This document shows positions 50,248 to 54,704 of a stretch of DNA of 54,704 nucleotides, one piece after another. Position numbers and translations under genes: made by a program. Below the pieces are notes generated by a model. The model was given only the letters and a program-made list of their open reading frames with translations. It was not told the DNA's origin and ran no database searches. The stretch lies in contig CAMCTJ010000013.1 in NCBI GenBank assembly GCA_945878405.1, positions 1 through 54,704 of the forward strand. The letters are read 5' to 3'. The stretch's first letter is position 1. Each line of letters opens with the position of its first letter. This stretch comes from Bdellovibrio sp. ZAP7 (GTDB taxonomy: Bacteria > Bdellovibrionota > FAC87 > UBA2466).

Positions 50248-50721
50248 TTACTTTAATTTGATAAAGCTCTTCCAGCTTTTGACTCTTTCAATCGCTTCGG
50301 CTTGAGAAAGCTCGCCTTTAACAACCTGAGTATGGATTCTTCCTTCAAGTTCACACTTCGCACGAGCTACTGGAACCGGTAGTGGCCAGAGGTTAGCGGG
50401 CTCATTACTTCCACCAATGGAAAGCGGAATGTAGTGGTCGATTTCAAAGTCGTGGTAGTTATCAAAAATTCCAAATTCGTGAGCCACTTGCCGTTTGGTT
50501 TCAATGCTTACGTTTCTTTTACAGTGGGGAATTTTTTCTTGATATCGAAATCCATCAAAGTCGCGATCGGCGGTGTCGCACAAATCGCCGGTCATACTGG
50601 CTTCAGCTGAAAGCCAATCGAAATCAGCTCCGCTCATCGCCCAACCGGCAGATGCTTGTAACAAACATCCCGCAGTTAAAAAGGTTAAACCAATCTTCCG
50701 AACGTTTAGCCTGCCCTTCAA
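50248..50721 (-). CDS. Secreted HNH-type endonuclease-like protein
   Basis: 157 residues. Export signal 1-28 (GWA-MS). The core EIDHYIPLSIGGSNEPANLW (91-111 region, quoted in part) has H96 and N110 of an HNH/beta-beta-alpha-metal nuclease; DH-x4-GG-x4-NLWP is the common form. Three Cys (48, 67, 123) in the mature part may form a disulfide or metal site. It begins with TTG, with AGGGGG four bases upstream. Secreted nucleases can digest prey or environmental DNA; that role is inferred. Confidence 0.72.
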   Translation of the reverse strand: MKGRLNVRKIGLTFLTAGCLLQASAGWAMSGADFDWLSAEASMTGDLCDTADRDFDGFRYQEKIPHCKRNVSIETKRQVAHEFGIFDNYHDFEIDHYIPLSIGGSNEPANLWPLPVPVARAKCELEGRIHTQVVKGELSQAEAIERVKSWKSFIKLK

Positions 50722-50887
50722 AGAGCCCCCTTTGTGGATTTTTGTGCCCCCGTACTACCCCAGATCCCGAGACAATTGCAACCAAATATCTGAAAAGCCT
50801 AGGCTAGAGCTTAAAAAGGGATATATTTCCATTAGCTTATTCAAACTATTTAAAAGTAGGTTTCTGTCAGTTAACCTTATTAACCGT

Positions 50888-52087
50888 ATGAAAATCCCGT
50901 TTCAAAACACTGAAATAGCCTTTCGCTCAAAAAGCACTTTCGAACTGACTCAGGCCTATTTCTTATTCAAACTCGTTGGCTCCCCCTCCATGGTTCGTTT
51001 AGGTTCCGGACTTCTCAACACTTTATTAAAAACTCCCGTCCCTTTTGAACCATTTCTTCGAGGCTCCCTTTTTCGTCACTTTTGCGGGGGAGAACACGCA
51101 AAAGATTGTTCTGACCTCGTAAGACGCTTAGCTCTGTACAATGTGGGAACCATTTTGGATTACTCCATTGAAGGCGCTCAAAAGGAATCCACGTTCGATG
51201 CAACCGAGAAAGAACTCCTAAGCACCCTTACCCTTGCATCCCAAAGCTCCTCTATTCCTTTTTCAGTATTTAAAATTACCGGGCTGGCACGGTTTGAGCT
51301 GCTTCAAAAATTGCATGCAAAAATTCAACTCACGAATGCTGAAACTCAAGAGTGGGATCGTGCTAAAAGAAGAGTCCGAAGAATCATTGAGAAAGCCTCT
51401 GAGCTGAAAGTAAAAGTACTCATTGATGCGGAGGAATCCTGGATTCAAGATCCCCTCGACTCTTTAGTTGAATCTCTGATGAGAGAATTTAATAAAAACG
51501 ATGTGATCGTCTTTCACACCCTTCAAATGTACCGATTGGACAGACTAGATTACCTAAAGACGCTGCTGGAAGATTCCACATCCAAACACTATCGCCTGGG
51601 TATCAAACTGGTTCGTGGTGCTTATATGGAGAAAGAACGCAAGCGAGCCCAAGAACTGAGTTACCCTTCTCCCATTCAACCGGATAAAGCTGCCACTGAT
51701 CAAGCGTACGATGCAGCCCTCAGGCTCCTGATCGAGAATATCGAGCGAGTAGCAGTTTTTGCGGGTACTCACAATGAAGAATCTACTCAACTTTTAGTCG
51801 ATTTGGTTTTAAGTGCAGGGCTTTCTCCGAATGATCCTCGAGTTTATTTCTCACAGCTTCTAGGGATGAGTGACAACCTCACTTTCAACTTAGCGGAAAA
51901 GGGATTTAATGCAGCTAAGTACGTTCCTTATGGCCCGGTAAGAGAACTGACTCCGTATCTCATTCGAAGGGCTCAAGAGAACAGCGCTATTTCCGGACAG
52001 ACACTGCGGGAATTAGATTTAATTACCAAGGAATTAAAACGACGACGGTCTTTAAAATCGGCTGAAGGACACTCCCCAGCACAATAA
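50888..52087 (+). CDS. putA: Proline dehydrogenase
   Basis: 399 residues from the ATG at 50888. The beta/alpha barrel of PRODH is identified by LVRGAYMEKERKRA, FAGTHNEES and the C-terminal YVPYGPVRELTPYLIRRAQEN (quoted in parts), which bind FAD and proline. It is the PRODH domain alone, without the P5C dehydrogenase of long PutA proteins, so a separate dehydrogenase is expected elsewhere. It oxidises proline to pyrroline-5-carboxylate and feeds electrons to the quinone pool. The last 65 bases overlap the convergent chrA gene. An open frame upstream to 50573 is antisense to the HNH gene and not part of it. Confidence 0.87.
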   Translation: MKIPFQNTEIAFRSKSTFELTQAYFLFKLVGSPSMVRLGSGLLNTLLKTPVPFEPFLRGSLFRHFCGGEHAKDCSDLVRRLALYNVGTILDYSIEGAQKESTFDATEKELLSTLTLASQSSSIPFSVFKITGLARFELLQKLHAKIQLTNAETQEWDRAKRRVRRIIEKASELKVKVLIDAEESWIQDPLDSLVESLMREFNKNDVIVFHTLQMYRLDRLDYLKTLLEDSTSKHYRLGIKLVRGAYMEKERKRAQELSYPSPIQPDKAATDQAYDAALRLLIENIERVAVFAGTHNEESTQLLVDLVLSAGLSPNDPRVYFSQLLGMSDNLTFNLAEKGFNAAKYVPYGPVRELTPYLIRRAQENSAISGQTLRELDLITKELKRRRSLKSAEGHSPAQ

Positions 52088-53123
52088 TGACCCACGCAGG
52101 GAGAGCAAAGACCACTTGCAGAAGCAGCAACAAGATAAAGCTCCATACGATTGTGGGGGTAACTAAAGCAGAAGATAAGAGTCCGAAAGCTGCAGTCGCT
52201 AAGCAACCAATCACCGAAGGCACCGCTCCCATTTGAAAATCAGAGAGCCAAGATTTTTTTTCTATTTGTTTTCTCACCAAAGGCAAAATCCCCAATATAG
52301 TGATGGCTCCGGGAAGGTAAATGCCGAAGGCAGCGACCAGACTCCCAATGCCTCCAAAGACTTTGTACCCAATGAAAGCGGCAAGGGTCGTCACGGGCCC
52401 AGGGGTTACTTGAGCAAACGCTAAAGCATCTAAAAATTCAGGTTTGGTCAGCCACTGATAGGAAGTAACCACTTCTCGCTCTATCACCGGAATAATAGCC
52501 AAGCCCGTTCCGAAAACAAAAGCGCCAGCTTTAAAGTGAACCCAAAACAACGACCACAGAACGGTAGGAGCTGAGATCTTCAAGCGAAAAATCGGCCATT
52601 TCTGAACGAGCATCACACTGATCACTCCCCCCAACAAAATAATCACGGGCTCCCATCGGGGAAACAGGAGCATGAGGCATGCCCCCAGAGTGGCATACAC
52701 CCAAGCTGAGACTTTTCTTCTGTAAGGAGAAAAAAGAGAACCAACACTTTGAAGAATAATAACCAAAGCACCTACGCGCATTCCCTCGAGGATCCAAGTA
52801 GAAGACTGAATGCTATGGAAAGTTTCGTAAAATTTTGCAAAGAGGAATAGCAGAGTTGCTGCAGGGAAAATAAACGAAACCCCGGCTACTATTCCTCCTA
52901 AGATACCTCGCAGCTCATATCCCACCCAAAGGGCCATTTGGTAAGCAAGAGGTCCCGGAAGCAATTTACAGATTACAAAACTTTGCTCAAATCGCTCTCT
53001 GGGGATCCATTTTCTTCTCACCACGCATTCCTGCTCCATCATGGCTACTAAAGCCATGGGACCGCCAAAACCAAGGCCTCCCAACTTAAGAAATAGCAGA
53101 GTGAGTTCTGACAAAGTCACCAT
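52023..53123 (-). CDS. chrA: Chromate transporter ChrA family protein
   Basis: 366 residues, the long two-domain form. Each half begins with the family motif: FLKLGGLGFGGPMALVAMM at the N-terminus and HFKAGAFVFGTGLAIIPVI near residue 197. LLPGPLAY and VTPGPVTT are the paired PGP motifs. About ten membrane helices. The family exports chromate, but many members have no tested substrate. The 3' end overlaps the PRODH gene by 65 bases on the other strand. Confidence 0.92.
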   Translation of the reverse strand: MVTLSELTLLFLKLGGLGFGGPMALVAMMEQECVVRRKWIPRERFEQSFVICKLLPGPLAYQMALWVGYELRGILGGIVAGVSFIFPAATLLFLFAKFYETFHSIQSSTWILEGMRVGALVIILQSVGSLFSPYRRKVSAWVYATLGACLMLLFPRWEPVIILLGGVISVMLVQKWPIFRLKISAPTVLWSLFWVHFKAGAFVFGTGLAIIPVIEREVVTSYQWLTKPEFLDALAFAQVTPGPVTTLAAFIGYKVFGGIGSLVAAFGIYLPGAITILGILPLVRKQIEKKSWLSDFQMGAVPSVIGCLATAAFGLLSSALVTPTIVWSFILLLLLQVVFALPAWVIIVLGSVLQPILKTVVVLIPW

Positions 53124-53168
53124 GAGATTACTTTATCATGGAAATTTAACGAAGAAGTGCGGGAAGAC

Positions 53169-53978
53169 TTAAAATGAAACGCCTACTTCCGCTCGGAAGA
53201 AGGGAAGAACATTTGCGAAGTCTAAGTATTGAGGAGTTGTTTGGTTAGAAATATACTGAGCCCCTAAATTTAGTCGGTAGTGAAACTGCTCAGATAAGTA
53301 GCCTTTCCATCCCACAAGACCCGCCACTGCGAGTGAAGTGATTTCTTCGCCCACTGCTCCATAGGACACGTTTGAGTTGTATGCACCCAAGAGCAGCTCG
53401 AAGTTTAATCCCAAAGAAGGCTGCGGCGTATAGTACGTCACACTCGCAAGCCCCCCGTAAGTCTTATTGCGTGAATTATTCGATTGGGAATCTCCGTAGA
53501 TTCCTAATACCCCCAAAGTTACTGAAGGGCTCACAGCAAACTCTAAATGAACGCTGGGAAAAAAGTAATTCAGCCCAAAGGTCATCCCAGCAGCAAGGCC
53601 TGTTCGAGCAGGCATTTGCCCTGTCAAATTATCGTAGTAGGCGGCAACCATTCTATCTTGGCCAACAGAACGATTCTCAGTGAGCACAGTGACGACTTCT
53701 CCCAGCTGAAACTCCAGCCCACCTTTTGTGACCTCTACTAAAACTTTTTGTTTATCTACGGAAACGATTTTTCCGCATTTCAAATCAAGGATTTGTTTGG
53801 TTTGAGTTCTGCCCTGAAGACACACTCGAGTGTCAGAAGCCACTCCGCGGTAGTTCGGGACAATCAGCTCTACCCTTTTGGCCGTAAAATCAACCACCAT
53901 AACCTTCCCGCTGACATTTAAAATATCGACGGCGTAGGCGCTAACGGCTGCAGTTAGAAGTAGGAACAAGTGTTTCAT
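53169..53978 (-). CDS. Outer-membrane beta-barrel protein with N-terminal periplasmic domain
   Basis: 269 residues from the ATG at 53978, which has AAGGAA six bases upstream. Signal peptide 1-16 (AYA-VD). Residues 20-105 form a small beta-rich domain; residues 115-269 show barrel strands such as GLASVTYYTPQPSLGLNFELLLG (quoted in part: GLNFELLLG) and end in the strand FFRAEVGVSF with terminal Phe. No family is recognised. Confidence 0.72.
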   Translation of the reverse strand: MKHLFLLLTAAVSAYAVDILNVSGKVMVVDFTAKRVELIVPNYRGVASDTRVCLQGRTQTKQILDLKCGKIVSVDKQKVLVEVTKGGLEFQLGEVVTVLTENRSVGQDRMVAAYYDNLTGQMPARTGLAAGMTFGLNYFFPSVHLEFAVSPSVTLGVLGIYGDSQSNNSRNKTYGGLASVTYYTPQPSLGLNFELLLGAYNSNVSYGAVGEEITSLAVAGLVGWKGYLSEQFHYRLNLGAQYISNQTTPQYLDFANVLPFFRAEVGVSF

Positions 53979-54123
53979 GTGTGTTTCCTTGATACTCGCT
54001 TCGGTCAATTGTGAAAATTTCTTAACTTTATTGCGTCATTTGTGAAGAAAACTCCACTGCTCTATTTGTTGCTCAGTGCCGAAAAAGAACCCAGTAGAGA
54101 CTTTGGTCTCTTGGAGGTTATTT

Positions 54124-54704
54124 ATGCGAACTTTACAGTTCATGAGTTTTCTGGGCGTGTCCGCTTTAATTGTTGGTTGCGGAATTTCATCTACTCCGAC
54201 CAAGAGCTTAACCGGGACAGCTAGTAACGCAGTCGCCGCTGCGCAGAGAGAAGCGCTGGGGTTGGGGGATATTTCAATTTATGATGCGAGCGCATTGCCC
54301 AGTCTAACGGCGCCGAGTTTCTCAGGTTCACTGATTGGCCAAGTATCCACAGCCACTCAAAACTCAATCACATCGATGCCCAATTTAGTTAGCGTCGGCA
54401 CTATTACCACGGGAACGTGGCATGGAACTGCTATTTCAGATTCATATCTGGCAACAATCTCAACAGCTGGAAAGGTGTCCAATTCTGCAACTTCTGCGAG
54501 CTCAGCTAATACTTCAAGTGCCATCGTTGCCAGGGACGCCGCTGGAAATTTCAGTGCAGGAACGATTACGGCAAATATCAGTGGGAATGTTACGGGTAGT
54601 GCTGGTTCTTTCACTGGATCTCTAGGAGGTGATGTAACGGGCCCCCAGGGAACTACTGTAGTTAGCACTGTTGGAACTGTATCAGCTGCAAACGTTGCCT
54701 CTGG
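54124..54704 (+). CDS. Fibre-like repeat lipoprotein (partial, runs off right edge)
   Basis: ATG at 54124 with GGAGG six bases upstream; the frame is open to the last base (193 full codons). Lipobox LIVGC with Cys19. The mature part is Ser/Thr/Ala/Gly/Asn-rich: GTITTGTWHGTAISDSYLA (quoted in part), SANTSSAIVARDAAGNFSAG, TITANISGNVTGSAGSF and GGDVTGPQGTTVVSTVG. These patterns are typical of long beta-helical tail-fibre or adhesin-like proteins that are numerous in predatory Bdellovibrionota. The full protein is probably much longer. It is likely surface-exposed; its target is unknown. Confidence 0.75.
   Translation, partial: MRTLQFMSFLGVSALIVGCGISSTPTKSLTGTASNAVAAAQREALGLGDISIYDASALPSLTAPSFSGSLIGQVSTATQNSITSMPNLVSVGTITTGTWHGTAISDSYLATISTAGKVSNSATSASSANTSSAIVARDAAGNFSAGTITANISGNVTGSAGSFTGSLGGDVTGPQGTTVVSTVGTVSAANVAS

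Noticed and set aside
50573-50887. N-terminal extension of proline dehydrogenase
   Set aside because: The extension is antisense to the HNH-like gene and includes the gap; PRODH similarity begins after the ATG at 50888.

Overview
The window (about 45% GC by eye) comes from a Gram-negative bacterium. It encodes a BamB-like protein, several lipoprotein or export signal peptides, two outer-membrane beta-barrel proteins ending in Phe, Mpl (peptidoglycan recycling) and UppP. The gene content, the dense ATGA-coupled operons and the fibre-like lipoprotein at the right edge suggest a member of Bdellovibrionota/Oligoflexia. This is an inference: no rRNA or other taxonomic marker is present. I see no tRNA, rRNA, insertion sequence, prophage or CRISPR array.

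Layout. 1-7.5 kb: a surface-glycan region with two coupled membrane glycosyltransferase-like proteins (the first cut by the left edge), a WecE sugar transaminase, a polytopic membrane protein, a hexapeptide acyltransferase and a polyprenyl-phosphate GT2. 7.6-10.1 kb: an operon of a small membrane protein, an orphan histidine kinase and a DsbA-like lipoprotein. 10.2-20 kb: housekeeping genes (HAD hydrolase, IspH, M42-like peptidase, CoaE, FolD, an Alg13/Alg14-like split glycosyltransferase, GNAT, Lon). 20-27.1 kb: AhpC, an orphan HicB-like/ribbon-helix-helix protein, and a complete iscR-S-U-A-hscB-hscA-iscX operon without ferredoxin. 27.2-35.3 kb: a gingipain-family peptidase, a beta-propeller protein, a putative sigma-54-driven small RNA, a pilin-like IQTG-repeat protein, and the operon yfgM-like/bamB/serine hydrolase/mpl. 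35.4-41.3 kb: an outer-membrane barrel, then a minus-strand operon of ureohydrolase, duplicated D-Ala-D-Ala-ligase-like ATP-grasp protein, S58 aminopeptidase and UppP. 41.3-46.1 kb: a secreted protein and potABCD. 46.1-49.1 kb: UbiA prenyltransferase, DprE1 and DprE2, the enzymes that make polyprenyl-phospho-arabinose. 49.1-54.7 kb: a sigma-54 promoter before a small Cys-containing exported protein, a thioredoxin-like protein, a secreted HNH-like nuclease, proline dehydrogenase, ChrA, an outer-membrane barrel and the start of a fibre-like lipoprotein.

The points I would follow first are: (1) the arabinose-donor pathway of mycobacterial type in a Gram-negative genome, with an AftB-like GT-C protein in the same window and a DprE1 that lacks the cysteine attacked by benzothiazinones; (2) the ureohydrolase / double ATP-grasp / S58 peptidase operon, which looks like an undescribed amide-ligase or peptide pathway; (3) an intergenic RNA candidate with a consensus sigma-54 promoter at one end and a perfect 18-bp hairpin at the other; (4) a repeated promoter layout with the -10 box only 6-9 bases before the start codon, which predicts leaderless mRNAs.
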